Shown one piece after another: positions 34,724 to 47,006 of a stretch of DNA of 64,000 nucleotides; position 1 is the stretch's first letter; each line of letters begins with the position of its first letter. Source of the DNA: Collybiopsis luxurians FD-317 M1 (Eukaryota; Basidiomycota; Agaricomycetes; Agaricales; Omphalotaceae); assembly GCA_000827265.1 (NCBI GenBank), contig KN834759.1:1-64000 (forward strand), written 5' to 3'. A model generated the notes under the pieces. That model worked only from the letters and a program-made list of their open reading frames with translations, was not told the DNA's origin and did not search any database. The translations under genes and the position numbers were made by a program.

Positions 34724-36614
34724 TCAACGATTTAGTGATGTATCACCGCGAGTAGACAGCGCACTCGTATTGTGAAATCGACTCCTAAACTGGATAGTAG
34801 TACGTTCGTAAACGGAGGAACCAGGGGCTGTGATGTCTCCGAAATATTTTGATTTGGCTAGATGCTACAGCGAACAAATATTAGAACCTGGTTCTCCCTA
34901 GTTCAAAATTTGACTTACCATAACAATTCGAGTAGATAAGACGCTATGTATGACCGCTTGCAGCCTGAACCAACGCTGGTTGTTAGTTGGAGCGGTAGTG
35001 ATTCCGGTCAGGGAAACGAGATAACGACGTACTCAGCGCTGGCCGTTCGGATTTCAGGGATCTGGGACGTCACGCAACATTCGGAGTAAGTTTCCAGCAA
35101 GTGAAATACAGGGACGACATACTCCCTGCTGTAATACTATCCCGATGTTTATGAATCCTAAAACTAGATAGACGATGGGGAAGTCCTCCATCAGTTACTG
35201 TTGATGGGGACGAAGCACTCCAGCAAGCTTACCCAGCATGAACGAAAAGTACAATACACCTATGGGAAAATCAACCGCTCAGTTTTGAAGCTATATTTAC
35301 ACAATCCAGAGACTGACCGTCTCTCCATAAATTGTCGATCAAAGGTGTTCGTATATTTTTCGGTATGTTTTTGCGCCAATTTAGAATACGTACCAACGAG
35401 AATGTTAATGTCACTAGACACGAGTAAACGTGCAGAGAGGGCGACCGACTTTCAGCCAGTAATAGTGAGAGAGAGGATGTGCCATGCACTCACCAGATTC
35501 ATACAAAATTGCCAGAACATAGGGCGCGACAAATGCGTGCTCAAAACTCTCCACACTCAAACTACACACATCGATAAATTGTTCAGAGACAAGAGCCACG
35601 ACTGGGGTTCGAACGATCAGAGCGAGCAAACCGACAAATGAGAACACATACCACGAGAAGTGATTACGCTCTCACTAACTATGTATGCAGCGGGGATAAC
35701 AGCAGCCTGCGAGCAAGAAGGATTTCATCTGCTATTTAAGGTCTGAAGTTGTGACCTGGTACTCACCAAAGAGAAAGCGACCAGTGCCAACAGAATTTTA
35801 AAGCTTCTCCCCCATATTGCCCAAGTCCTTACGGCTATAATGACTACAGGCCCAATCTGTTAGAATCATATTTCCTCCCCAGGTGAGATGGAAATGCACC
35901 TTCCGATGCAATGATTGAAACCAAACGCAGAACTGCAGCAGATTAGTACAAAGATATGCCAAAAACCACAGATTAGTTGCAGAGGATGCGAACGATGACA
36001 GTTTGAAACTTGCCATTCGCAGAATTACTTGTTCCGGATATGTTGTCGCTGTTCTGTAGACAAACATTCACGGGCAGCGAAATTTAACATCGGGCAAAGG
36101 GGGAAAACATCCATAATACTGACAGGAAGGAGCACGATGATAGTCGCTGCCATTGCACAGTATCGAGCTAGGAAGAATGCCACGGAACCTATTGCTATCC
36201 GTTTGGGTCGCCAAACGTATCTTACCTGTCCATTGAAGCGTGTGATGAGCGGAACGCCGAGTCAGAAAAATAGCGGTAACCATTGAGCGCTCACTTCGTC
36301 CCCAAAGGTTAGGACATAATCGTACAACTGAGGTGAATGTGAAGTCGATTGGAAGCTGAAGCGAGAGAGAAAGAACCTACAAAAAGCGTTGAACCAGCAT
36401 CTAGAAAACCAAAGCGTCAACAAGGAGACTGAAAACCGGATCATTAACGCACAGGTTATGCCCTAAGGCAAAGGTAAAGGCAGCAGCAAGGTCAGGTCTT
36501 CAGTGCCAAAGACCCTGCAAAATTAAACAAAAGTCTTACTAGACCCATCCGGCCATTAGCGACACATTCACGCAGAGCACGTAATTGAGAATCGGTCAAG
36601 CCTGCACTATTCAT
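34724..36614 (-). CDS. DUF6533-type multi-pass membrane protein, copy 2
   Basis: Starts at ATG 36614 (MNSAGLTDSQLRALRECVAN) and ends at a TGA at 34724 after SSVYERTTIQFRSRFHNTS. Shows the same blocks as copy 1 (LYDYVLTFGDEV, VAPYVLAILYESG, ALIVRTPVVALVSEQFIDVC) with scattered substitutions, so both copies may still encode proteins. Seven-helix architecture, function unknown. It lies directly downstream of the transporter gene on the same strand. Confidence 0.65.
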
Positions 36615-37339
36615 GTCCAGATATCCTGTAGTCAATATACGCCGCAAGAATTATGAGCTGAACTATGGGATGCAAGGTGAAAGTAGTTTCAGGATGGGTT
36701 TACAGGCACATCGAGGTTTGGAAGGAAGGAGAAAGGATATTTAGCTTGAGGCACCTGCATGTGTTGGTGAGACCGACTCGAGAAAATAGAGTTTATCATC
36801 AATGATGATCACGCCAAGTTTAAAAACGTCGATCGGGTCTTGAGCTTGAGCAGGATGATGGAAAAATTCCGAGCTAGACCAGCGTCCAGAGTCTTGCGAG
36901 TTCGACCCTCATAGCAGGCTGTCTGAAATTTTCAGCGTTTCTAAGTAGGCTAGGGACCATGCTGGGTAATAAATTTTCTAGAAGTACACCGCATCCCAAG
37001 TTCACAGAGGGCCTAATTATACTCACCTGTCGCATAGATAAAATTACTCTCGGATCAGTATCAATTCGGACACCGTGGAACAAGGAAGATACTCGTCTAC
37101 AAGATGTAAGGTAGAGTTGACCCCTGTGCAGGGATTCTAATCTCTCCAAACGCGGTACGACGCGTCTACTTCACGCATTTGCTCGGCGTCTTCCGTGAAA
37201 TCTGCTGGCCGGAGCCTCTGCTGAGATCCGAATTGATTGCTGGGCTTCTGGGATCTGAAGTGTGAATGCCACTGAACAGCCCTGCCACTACTCTCAGATA
37301 GGAACACGCAATTCTATGCTAAGATAAACTCGTGTAATA
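36615..37339. other. Intergenic, DUF6533 promoter and transporter 3' flank
   Basis: Duplicated in 31440-32130 (for example aaaattgagaatcggt- and tacaggcacatygaggttt-type matches). No ORF beyond short shadows. Confidence 0.5.
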
Positions 37340-39790
37340 TTACACGCTTTCTACTCTTTCTTCATGGACGGATGTCTTCTTCTGACCTTCCTGATTGATG
37401 TGTTCCCCAACAACAGCGTCGCCGAAGTCGGCTGCGATCATTTCGAGGGTTCGGCCTTTCGTCCTAGCGTATGTACCGTGTTGAGTTCACTCGCACAGTG
37501 AGAATCAAGTCACTTACTCAGGGAAAAATGTAAAGACCATGATCCCGGATACAAAAGTCGTTGCAACGAAGACATCTGTGGGAATTATATTATCAACTAC
37601 ACTTAGAAGTATAATTTGAACTTACAGTAGTAGTTCTGCTTTATATTTGCGAATGCCTGGTAGCACATGCTAAGAATATAAGGAACCGAGGAATGTCTAA
37701 GAAATGGCTTACACTAGGCCCAGCCTCGGTGATAGCAATGTTGAAAATGAAATGCGAACAAGCCGCCAGCCCGGTGCTGCCAGTGAGGATCAAGATTGAA
37801 TTCGAAATCCATTCAATGGAGACATGACACTCACACTTTGCTTCGCAGGAAGATTGGTAAGATCTCGACTCCGTACAACCACGTCGTACTGTTTATTCCT
37901 AGGTCTAGGTAGAAAAAGAAACGTTAATTGACTTGTTGTCTCAGGAAAGATGAGCTTACAGTATATCGCAGTGTAGAGGTAGATACCAACAATCGTGAAA
38001 TCCTTCCCGACTTTGTTACTTGATGTTGCAAAGAACTTTGTCACTGTATGCATAATCAATTTTTCGAAAGACGCGGTATCGGTTAGGTTAACACGTACTT
38101 ATCGCACAGTAGATGAGGATAGCGGATAATCCTAGCGCTGCAAAACCAAGTAGCTTGACACGACCGACTCTGTCCACGAGGCGAAGCTGATTGACAAGGT
38201 TTATTCGTCATGTTTGGACTTGATATTGCTACCGTATTCACACTCACAGATACAACATTGAGAATGATACCAATTGTTCCGTAAATGGCAGAGAGAAGAA
38301 GAACATTTTGTCCAGCGAAACCTAGCTGTTTGTACAACGTGGACTGGTAGTAGTCTAAACAGAAGCTGCATCAGAACCCAAGCATATACCACCTTGGTCG
38401 TCAAACTCAAACACTTACTGATTACGTTGACTCCAGAAAGAGAAGTCATGGACTGGACGGCGACGGCGATGAGTATACGCTTCTTGTATCTTTCCCATGC
38501 CTCCGCGAAAGATGAGATTTCAATGGACTAGCGAAGATTTATCAGTGATAACCAAGCAAAAGTCCGATCGGCGTAATGCACCTTCTCAAAGAGAATCTGC
38601 GCTTTCATAGTCTCGAATTCGGAATCAACTTCCTCCTAATGGTGGATATGTGAAATGTATTCTCAAATCAGAACTGGGGCGAGCACAGTACTTACGGCCG
38701 ACAATTCGCCTCGAATCTTCGTGAACGCGACTTTAGCCTCTCCATCTCGGCCTTGACGAATTAGCCACCGGGGCGAGTCCGGAAGGAAAAATTGCAATCC
38801 AATAAATAGAATGGGGCCTGGAGGTATCTGAAGTGCAAGGGGGAATCGCCACTGAAAGTTGCCAGTCGACGCGAATCCACAGGCGTAACCAACCCAGTTA
38901 GCTGCGTGAAGGAACGGATTAGATTAAGGGTGTAAGAGAGGTAAATGAGCTGAAACCGACCTAGGCATCCGCCAACTCCGAGCATATAACCAGAAAGTCC
39001 ACCAATTATACCCCGATGCTCGGGTGGGCTAAAATACAATCAGAATCTTATGAGGGAAAATAGGGTCCAGGCATATGCATACGCTATCTCTGAATTATAA
39101 ATTGGAACTGTACCCACAAGTCCTCCGCTAGATAATTAGCAGCTCAACTATTGACCGTAGAAGACCAGGTGGAGCACAACTCACACAGCCATTCCAGTCA
39201 GAATACGGCCTGTAATCGAAAATTGAGCGTATGAGTTCCCAGCAAAGGTGAATGTATCTGACCCACTAGAAACATCGCAAAGTTCGCAGCGGCGGTCTGA
39301 ATGACAGTCCCGATAGTTACCTATAAAATGATACCTCGTTATCCTTATTTCTTTCAATCGATGCTTGGCACTTACAACAATACACAAAGCTTGCATAAAG
39401 CGCTTCCGACCGAGTTTGTCGCCGATGATCATCTGTAAAATGGCCCCAATGGCTTCACCGGCAATGTAAGTCGCGACGATTGCCCCCGTCATCGCAGCGT
39501 TAGGATTGTGCATATCTGACCGGGGCTGTGAGTGATCCGCAGGCAAGATGTAAAAGGGTAAAAGTACAGTTTATGAAGCTTTCATGGGCAATACTTGTCG
39601 TTATAATGCCTGTATCATAACTGTGAAAACCTTTGGTTAGAACACCAGATGACAGCTTTCAAGAAGCGCCAACCCGAAGAGGAAGGAGCCTAAAGAGCAG
39701 ACGAGTCATGAATTGAGATGACAGGTTGGATGCAGAAAAAGCCTACCAAGTCCTGCAAAAAGACCGACCACAATAGCGTAAGCTCTCATT
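37340..39790 (-). CDS. MFS sugar porter
   Basis: Probable start ATG 39790 (MRAYAIVVGLFAGLG), ending at a TAA at 37340; about ten exons. An open frame continues upstream to 39978, so a longer N-terminus is possible. Sugar-porter signatures in order: SYDTGIITTS after helix 1, GDKLGRKRFMQ, TGMAV and GGLVGTVPIYNSEIA, then PPEHRGIIGGLSGYMLGVGG, LPDSPRWLIRQGRDGEA, SLSGVNVIS, LRLVDRVGRVKLLG and, at the end, PETKGRTLEMIAADFGD. These define a 12-helix sugar/proton symporter of the major facilitator superfamily. The substrate is not predictable; hexose, pentose, lactose and quinate transporters share these motifs. The divergent neighbour is a sugar-acid-type aldolase. Confidence 0.88.
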
Positions 39791-40494
39791 TCGCAATCGC
39801 AAGTCGGACGGCTGGATGAGGCGCATGAGGGCGCTTCAAACGATTTATATTCTAATGTCAATCGGGACCTGGCGGTTCGATTACGATAATTGAAATCCGA
39901 CCTCTCGGTCCAGTCTTTCCGAATACTTGATGCTAGGTTGAGCAATTTTGAGAGCCCGAATCTGCACTGTTCGGTCAAGTACTGTTCGTCGGTCTGGTGG
40001 CTTCTCGTTCTCCTTGTAATATTTCGGCCACATAGAAAATATTATTCAAGCAAGTCTTCATAGAACCCTTCAATGGTATCTTTGAATATTAACCTCTGTG
40101 AGTCTCGATCTATCTTAATTTGTATATCCTGGAAACTCCAGATTGCTCAAGGAATTATACTTTTTCCGGTTCCCCACTGTGGGCCCCCGCAGGTCGGACA
40201 ATTGCCTAGAGTAAGTAAGAGAAAACGATAATACTATAAGCTTAGAGAAATATGCCAGCTGAATTTGTGATCAAGTAGAGAGCTCAAATTTAAGAGCAGT
40301 CGCTGAACATACAGAGTTGGTACAAAGCCCGGATCTGCCGGACCTCTCCGGACCTCTCAGGGCCGCTACATCCGTCGGATCATCAGCCGTTCCGTCCGAA
40401 GACCCTCTTTCGGTTTCGGCGGTTTCGACGTTTGAAAAGAACCAATCGCGATGGATGAGTATTTTTCCTGTGAATACCTTCTTCATTGTCCACC
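39791..40494. promoter_or_regulatory. Divergent promoter between transporter and aldolase
   Basis: 700 bp between the two start codons. Contains paired GC-rich motifs: tccggacctctc occurs twice in tandem at about 40339-40362, with tgccggacc just before, plus tccgtcgg and tccgtccg near 40370-40400. Such CGG/CCG-rich elements are typical of zinc-cluster (Zn2Cys6) regulator sites, which would fit co-regulated catabolic genes, but this is inference. Confidence 0.4.
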
Positions 40495-41671
40495 ATGCCC
40501 CTCAATATCCCGCTGCGTCAGAAACTTACTGCAGGAGAGCAGGCTGCAGGCGCTTGGCTTACTTTACCGAGGTGAACAAGCCGGAAATCAAGTTCTCAGA
40601 TGTCGCCATTACTTACTTTCTCTCCAGTACGGCTATCGCAGGTGTTATCGCCCGGACACAACATGTATCCTGGGTACTAATTGATGCAGGTTTGCCTTTT
40701 TGTCGATTTCGAGATACTCCGAAATTTAATTCATCCTTCCTACAGAACATGGACTGATTAATGGTTTGTACCTTGTTCAATATATATACGATCCTCGAGC
40801 TCATTTGAATGCTCCTTAATCTAGACACGCATCTATATGATCTTTCGAATGTAGTTGCTGCCAATGGCGCTTCTCCTATAATCCGAGTTCCTGCAGAGGA
40901 ACCTTGGTTGATCAAGGTTCGTCTTGAAGCGCTTGATTTTTGACTTGATTTATTGATATCATTGCGTATAGAGAGCTCTTGACTCCGGCGCGCATGGACT
41001 GATGGTCCCTATGGCTAACAGCGCTGTAAGCAAATTTATCTCAAACCAGGGGGTTTCTGACTCAAGCAACTCTATGTCAGGAAATTGTCCGAGGCATTGT
41101 ACGTGCAACTAAATATCCTCCTGTCGGGATCCGTGGCTACGGCCCAATGTTCACGAGCGCAACTGGTGCACTGGGAGGAGGATATGCAACCGCTGCCAAC
41201 AACGACCTGGTCATCTCAGTCCAGATTGAGCATCCTCAAGCCGTTGAAGAGATCGAACAGATCTGTCAAGAAGGAATCGACGTCGTCTTCGTCAGTTCAG
41301 TCTGATTTCCGAGACTTTATTCGACTGATCCCAACCATTAGATTGGCCCGTTCGATCTTGCGATGTCTATGGGAGTTGAGTTCGGTGGTGAAGCTCATGA
41401 AGCTGCAATCGCGAAAATCCTCGCTACCGCACAGAAACACGGCAAAGTTGCAGCTATTTTTTGTGAGTTTTTGTGGAATCTTTATAAAGCTGCTATTTTT
41501 AATGTCTCATACGCAGGCCTCAACGGTGAACAGGCAGCCAAACGATTTGCTCAAGGGTTCCAGATGGTCAGCGTCACGACAGATATAGATACCCTTACCG
41601 GTCAATTCGCCGTCGAGTTGAGTACTGCCACGGGTAAGGCTGCGGTAGCCGTGAAGGGATACAGCACGTAG
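40495..41671 (+). CDS. HpcH/HpaI-family class II aldolase
   Basis: Eight exons with consistent phase: 40495-40571, 40628-40689, 40746-40763 (18 nt), 40825-40916, 40972-41025, 41081-41290, 41342-41462 and 41517-41671; 262 residues, the usual family size. It starts MPLNIPLRQKLTAGEQAAGA. Motifs: VSWVLIDAEHGLINDTHLY (metal and substrate-binding region), ALDSGAHGLMVPMANSAE, GIRGYGPMF, VISVQIEHPQAVEEIEQI, VVFIGPFDLAMSMGV. Members cleave 2-keto-3-deoxy sugar acids or 4-hydroxy-2-oxo acids to pyruvate plus an aldehyde, using a divalent metal. The substrate here is unknown. It is divergent from a sugar transporter and convergent with ribokinase. Confidence 0.88.
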
Positions 41672-42059
41672 AGTCTGTGCAGTAGTATACAAAGTCGAAT
41701 TAACTATTCTCTGTGATCGATGGGAGACTAAGATACCATGCACATAACTTTTTTCCGCTATCCAGTTTTGGTCCAGTTGGAACTTTGGAAGATCCTCTTG
41801 CCCGACCCTGATCGGTTCGCGCCTTGGAAGCGGATAACGGGCAGCTGTTACTCCATCCCCGGGCCCTGGATGCGACCTAGATATCGCCTCCGGGGAGAGG
41901 GGGCGGAAGAAGGATTGAGACGTGAAACGGATACGGTGTTCGTCTCAAAGATCCGGATTGGTGGATGAAAGATACTGCTGACGACCGTAACGGGGGTCGC
42001 CCCAGCAGTGCGCAGCAGGAACTTGCGATTGCATCGTATAGAATCAATTACATACTATG
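41672..42059. other. Convergent intergenic region
   Basis: 3' flanks of aldolase and ribokinase. The short ORF here has no family features. Confidence 0.5.
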
Positions 42060-43380
42060 TCACGGCAGCAACATGGCATCGACGTCCTTAGCAAAAGGGA
42101 TGCTTTCCATGGCCCCTCTCTTTTCAACGCACATGCCGGCAGCCTGTATCGATGGTTAGTTAGTTCATGAGAATACAGTCTTGTTGTTGGAAAGAAGAGG
42201 AAACTTACTTGAACGCATCGCTTCAAAACAGAGATGACATCCTGTCGTTGAAGTACTGTCAATCCCTGTTCGTGCAAGTTCATCAATCCTGCAGCCATGT
42301 ATCCAGCGAAACAGTCTCCGGCTCCAGTCGTATCAACAACACCGTTTTGGAGCTTGGCAGCGGGTAGAAAGATGGCTTCCGGAACGGTCCCTGAAGGGTG
42401 GACTTCCATGGTTTCTTGGTGAGATGGAACTAACGCGAGGACTCCCGCTGCGCCGAGAGTGCAGACGATGTTAGTTTTGGGGATCTGGGAGGACAATTGA
42501 AGCAAGGTGGAATACGCCGGAATGTGAGCATATGAAGAACCGCTGATTCCAGGCAAGATGCCTTGCGGAGGACCACCAGAAAGGGCCTTGTACATGTCCG
42601 AAGCTTCGCCTTCGTTTACTATCAGCCAAGTAAGTTTATCCCAAGGGAAAGTCCTGATTTCTTCTTCAGAAGGCATCGGGGAAGGATTGAAAATTGTAAT
42701 CGCGGAAATCTCTGCGGCTGCATTGAGATAGTTGAGGGTATCTTCGAACGGAATTTCATTCTGAAGTAAGAGATGAGTTGTTTCTGGTGAAATGGTTGTT
42801 TTGGGATGTGCTGCGTAATTGGCCCCCTTGAATAAAACTATGTGGGTCAAGTTAGACACTGGACGGTATGCAAACCGTTGAGGCAATTGAACCTACTGAT
42901 GCTGTTTTCCCCGTCGTCTGTAAGCTGGATGACAGCCCTTCCAGTTGATTCCTGTTTCAATTGTGAGGTGTTTGAGAGGAGCTTAATAGAGATACGGGGA
43001 AACCCACAGAAACTATTTCAATATCTGACACGTTAATTCCAGTTTCTTTGAGATATTCAACCACCCAACGACCATCTTCACCGACGGCTCCAACGAGGTC
43101 TACGGAAGCACCAGCCTTGGCCACAGCTACAGCTTGATTAGCGCCTTTCCCTCCCGCGCGTTTTGACATCCCATGGGAGGAAATGGTTTCTCCAGGTCGA
43201 ACGATGTCCTTGACTTGTTATTCATCGTCAACACTGTACCGTACATAGCTCTTTGCACTTGACATAAGACCTACCATGAAAAAATTCGTCGATATCTGAA
43301 ATGAACGGTCAGAATCGAACTGGCAAGGATATTGGTCGTTTCATACTGATGGAGCCACGAACAATGCATTTAGAGGCCAT
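42060..43380 (-). CDS. RBKS: Ribokinase (PfkB family)
   Basis: Starts ATG 43380 (MASKCIVRGSI), spliced to IDEFFH and then to a PGETISSHGMSKRAGGKGANQA block, the PfkB signature 1. Then AVAKAGASVDLVGAVGEDG, ISAITIFNPSPMPS, WLIVNEGEASDMY, TLGAAGVLALVPSHQ, and the signature 2 loop GVVDTTGAGDCFAGYMAAGL with the catalytic Asp in GAGD. The last exon reads AAGMCVEKRGAMESIP, typical of ribokinases, ending at TGA 42060. It phosphorylates ribose at O5 with ATP, feeding the pentose-phosphate pathway. A related carbohydrate substrate is possible, but the GGKGANQA and VQxxGA/GMS pattern favours ribose. Confidence 0.9.
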
Positions 43381-43584
43381 CGCAGAAGAGATCTAGAGGC
43401 GCTAATCAGTGAGCGCTGGTTAGCTCCCAATTTTGGCCAGCGAGCGCTCTACAAGCGCTTAGTTTTTACGGCACTTCGACCCCTTCCACCCCAATAGCTG
43501 AACATGTACATTCACTAATGAGCTCTACTCTCCAGAATCTTTCCAATAAAGATTTTGCTACTTCACACTCTATCTTCAAGTCTA
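43381..43584. other. Short gap holding the presumed left inversion breakpoint
   Basis: 204 bp between the ribokinase start (-) and the first usable ATG of the tuberin C-terminal gene (+). The last 50 bp look like the 3' end of an intron (pyrimidine-rich, ending cttcaag), consistent with an ancestral tuberin intron being cut. The frame before 43585 has no in-frame ATG after a TGA at 43519. Confidence 0.45.
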
Positions 43585-46500
43585 ATGCCTGGCTATCGAC
43601 GACCTTTGGCGAATTTAGTTTTCGAGTTTTGTCGGAGAGTAGTAGCAGGAGAGCCTGGAGACACAGACTACTGTGACGTTGTATGGAAGATTCTGGCAGA
43701 CGAGGTTGTCTTACGAATATACGAAGGAGATCAGGAAGACGACGGAGAGCCTGAACTAGAGGCCTCCGTCGATACCATTGTTGCATTTTTAACAGAATGC
43801 GCCAGTGCTCCTGAGCCGGGAGCCGACGATGATGAAGAAGAGGTGGAGCTTGCTGGAACCTTTGAACTGCATGGATCATCATCCCCACAAACTGCGCATA
43901 ACCCACCCTCGTCCTTTGTCTCGCCAATACTCTCTAGAGTGCAAAATGAAGTCCTTCCCGATGTCGGTTCTTCCCGATCTCAATCACTTCATCCCTCAGA
44001 GGATTTTCCCGAACATCCGAGTCCTGTTTCCTCACGAGACATGGCCACTCGACCTTATCCTATCCAAGCCCTATCCGCTCTCATATCAATATTCTCTCAA
44101 CTCTGCTTCACCCCTCATGCTCTGCCTTCTAACCTAGATTATGTTCTAGCCTATATGGTCCATATTTTCGAAAGCCTTACATTGATACTCACCAGCGCGA
44201 AATCTGTCCGTGCTCGTTTGACGACACTTCAATTTCTCATGCGTTTGCGTGCCGATCGCGACCATAAACTGTACTACAGCGACAACGGCTACGACCGGGA
44301 AGGTCAAATAACTTCACTGGCAACTTTAATTAATCGAACAGGTTCATCGGATGTAGCAGAGACCCCTCCGCCTACTCTAGATGCTGTCTCTGAGTTACGC
44401 AAAGCTCGAGCTCGAGCTCGAATACCGCCTTCTGAACGCGATCTTATGTCGCGTGGTCGTGGTGGGGCGCCGTCGCAGTCGTACACTAGGAACGCGACTA
44501 GCAGAAGTCGTTCTCGTGCTGGCAGATCTGGTATGAATATTCCTGTAGGATTGGGAACTAGAATCGGCAATAGGCCCGCCCTGTGGAGGGTTCCCGAGCA
44601 GCTTCCCTTCACTGTACCCACGGCAGACATTCCCAGTGAGATTCTAGGTACCTATGATCCCAGCACACCTGACGATGCTGTGGTCCTTCCTATTTCAAAA
44701 TACCTCACCACCGTCCTCGCTATTTTGGAGTCGGAGAGGAACTGGGATATCTTGTCCTATGTACTATGCCATTTACCGACTCAGCTGGCCAATAAGCACC
44801 TCTTCTGCGGACCCAGGTCTCGCGTTGTGATTTCAAGAATTCTCAACATCTTGTGCCTAGGTATACTCGAAGGTGGTAATTTCGCCCGAAGTATCGACCG
44901 ATGGCCCACTGGCATTAAGGTGCGAGACGCTCATGGTTTGGTCTACCATACATTGTCGGTATTGGTTAGTTATAAGCTGTGTTTTGACCTCCAGCAGAGG
45001 CACTCATTGGTCGAAGTCTTCCTCGGTGGATTAAGCGGCCAACCAGCGACCATTATGTGCTGTCTCAATGCCCTGTCGATCTGCGCGTTCGAGCTACAGC
45101 CCTCCATCATACGATATCTCTCCTCCGGCATCCTAGTTAAACTCTCACAAATCATGTCAAACCCGGACATGGCGGTCCACATTCTTAGCTTCCTTTCTAT
45201 CGTCGGGTCTCATCCCCCGCTCTACACAAATTTTGTCGAGGACGATTACAAAAAGGTTTTTACTGTTGCTCTTCAGTATCTACAACACCACAATCGGATG
45301 ACCAAATCAGAGTCACCCGACTCCCCCATGAGCTCATGGGCTCTTTCTCAGCACGTTCGCATACTTTCGTATCATCTCGTGTATGTCTGGTTCCTCGCGG
45401 TCAAGTTACCTGACAGGCCAAAGTATCTGCGGTATATCACCAGACACTTACTCCTTGCCAACGAGGGAAACGACCAGGTCGATGATCCGACGGAAGTGTG
45501 TTTCGACTGGTTGGCCAGATACACATACGCCAGCGCTGATCCGCGTCCGGCCAATTCCCTCCTCCAGGACATAGTATTTAATCCAACACTCTCTTCTGAT
45601 TCCGAAGGTCAAAGCTCAAACACTGTCGCAAACGAGAAGACCTGGCTCCTCGGTAACTCCGTTGTGACCATTCGGGTACTTCGAAAGCGTGGCTGGATCG
45701 AAATACTCTCTCGGAGGCCCTCAGGGTATACTAAATTTCTGGGTCGATTAGAGAATGTTCCGCTGGTAGGTCCTGGGGAAGTGGACCCAGACATGCTTGC
45801 TATACCAGCGATTCATCTAATGGATCGTGAGCCTCCTCGTGCTCAAAGACCGGATGCTGATCAAGGAGAGACAGAAGAGGTGAAAACTTTATCTCTAGCC
45901 TGTCTATAATAGCTGTCTAACAATATCTGTTCTTGTAGAATCGAATGGAGGAACAAGAGCTGGTGCAGGATTTGTTGGAGCAACCGGAGGACGATCAAGA
46001 GGAACCTGCCCGACCGGATCCACTTGCTGGCTATGTCTGGAGTGGGACAGCACCCTCGCAGAGGCGCAAAGACGTTACCATCGATCCTTCATTCTTTGCT
46101 CTCCAAATGTCATCCTACCCTATCCGTCTTGGACCATCAAATGTTCGCATGTTGGTCAACTCGAATGATGTCCCCCGGTTCACCACCACCCTTGATCGGA
46201 TGCCCGTCATTGATACTCACAAGGTAGGCATATTGTACGTTGCACCAGGCCAAACAACCGAGGTCGAGATCCTCCGCAATACTCACGGTTCTCCCGCCTA
46301 CACCCGTTTCCTCGAAGGTATCGGTCGGTTAATCAATTTGAGGGGGCAGATCGATGTTTATGCCGGCGGACTTGATCCTGATGAAGACGGTGAATATGCC
46401 TACGCATGGTGGGATGATATCGGTCAGATCTTATACCACACAGCAACGATGATGCCTTCCCATCCGCACGATCAACAGTGCACTTTCAAAAAGCGTCACA

Positions 46501-47006
46501 TCGGTAATGACTTTGTGCGTATTGTGTGGAATGACTCGGGGATGCCGTACCGCTTCGATACTTTGGCGACCCAGTTTCAGTTTGTCAACATCGTCATTGA
46601 ACCTCACTCGATTGGAACGATCTCTGCGTACTCGAACAATCCGCACGAAACCGAGTACTACAAGGTAACCGTGCAGCGAGCGGAACGTATGATCGAATTT
46701 TCGCCTGTAGGGCACTACAAACTCGTTAGTGCCGAGAACTTGCCAATGCTGGTACGACAACTCAGTCTGCTGGCGGATTGGTTTGCGTATGTATTTTCGC
46801 GCACGGATCACGATACACAGCGAGTGGAAGTTAGGACGAATTGGCAGGAGCGGTTGTCTGCTATTAGGAGATTCAAGGACCAGCAAGTCAAAGCGGGTGC
46901 AGGTGTACAGGACAGAGGAGCTACTAATGAGCAAGAAGGAGATGGGGGGCAAAAGGACGGTATTCTGGTGCAGGAGACGTTCAGGGACTTTACCTCTTCG
47001 TTTTAG
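43585..47006 (+). CDS. TSC2: Tuberin C-terminal half with Rap/Rheb-GAP domain
   Basis: Two exons, 43585-45879 and 45939-47006, 1120 residues from ATG 43585 (MPGYRRPLANLVFEF). Residues 1-765 are helical tuberin-type repeats with disordered inserts (a Glu/Asp-rich patch, then a basic Arg/Ser patch). Exon 2 carries the GAP domain: TTEVEILRNTHGSPAYTRFL, YAWWDDIGQILYHTATMMP, KKRHIGNDFVRIVWNDSG, TQFQFVNIVIEPHS, LPMLVRQLSLLADW. The IGND segment contains the asparagine thumb position used by tuberin for GTP hydrolysis on Rheb, so the enzyme looks competent. Tuberin with hamartin restrains TORC1. The usual tuberin N-terminal third is missing here; a matching piece lies at 54955-57166 on the other strand. 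The true start is uncertain. Confidence 0.88.

Larger units (their letters stand above)
34724..37600. repeat. Tandem duplication unit, copy 2
   Basis: Partner of 29533-33045. The match runs through DUF6533, the 600-700 bp upstream of it, and the last exons of the transporter to about 37600, where the copies diverge because copy 1 is truncated. Confidence 0.75.
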
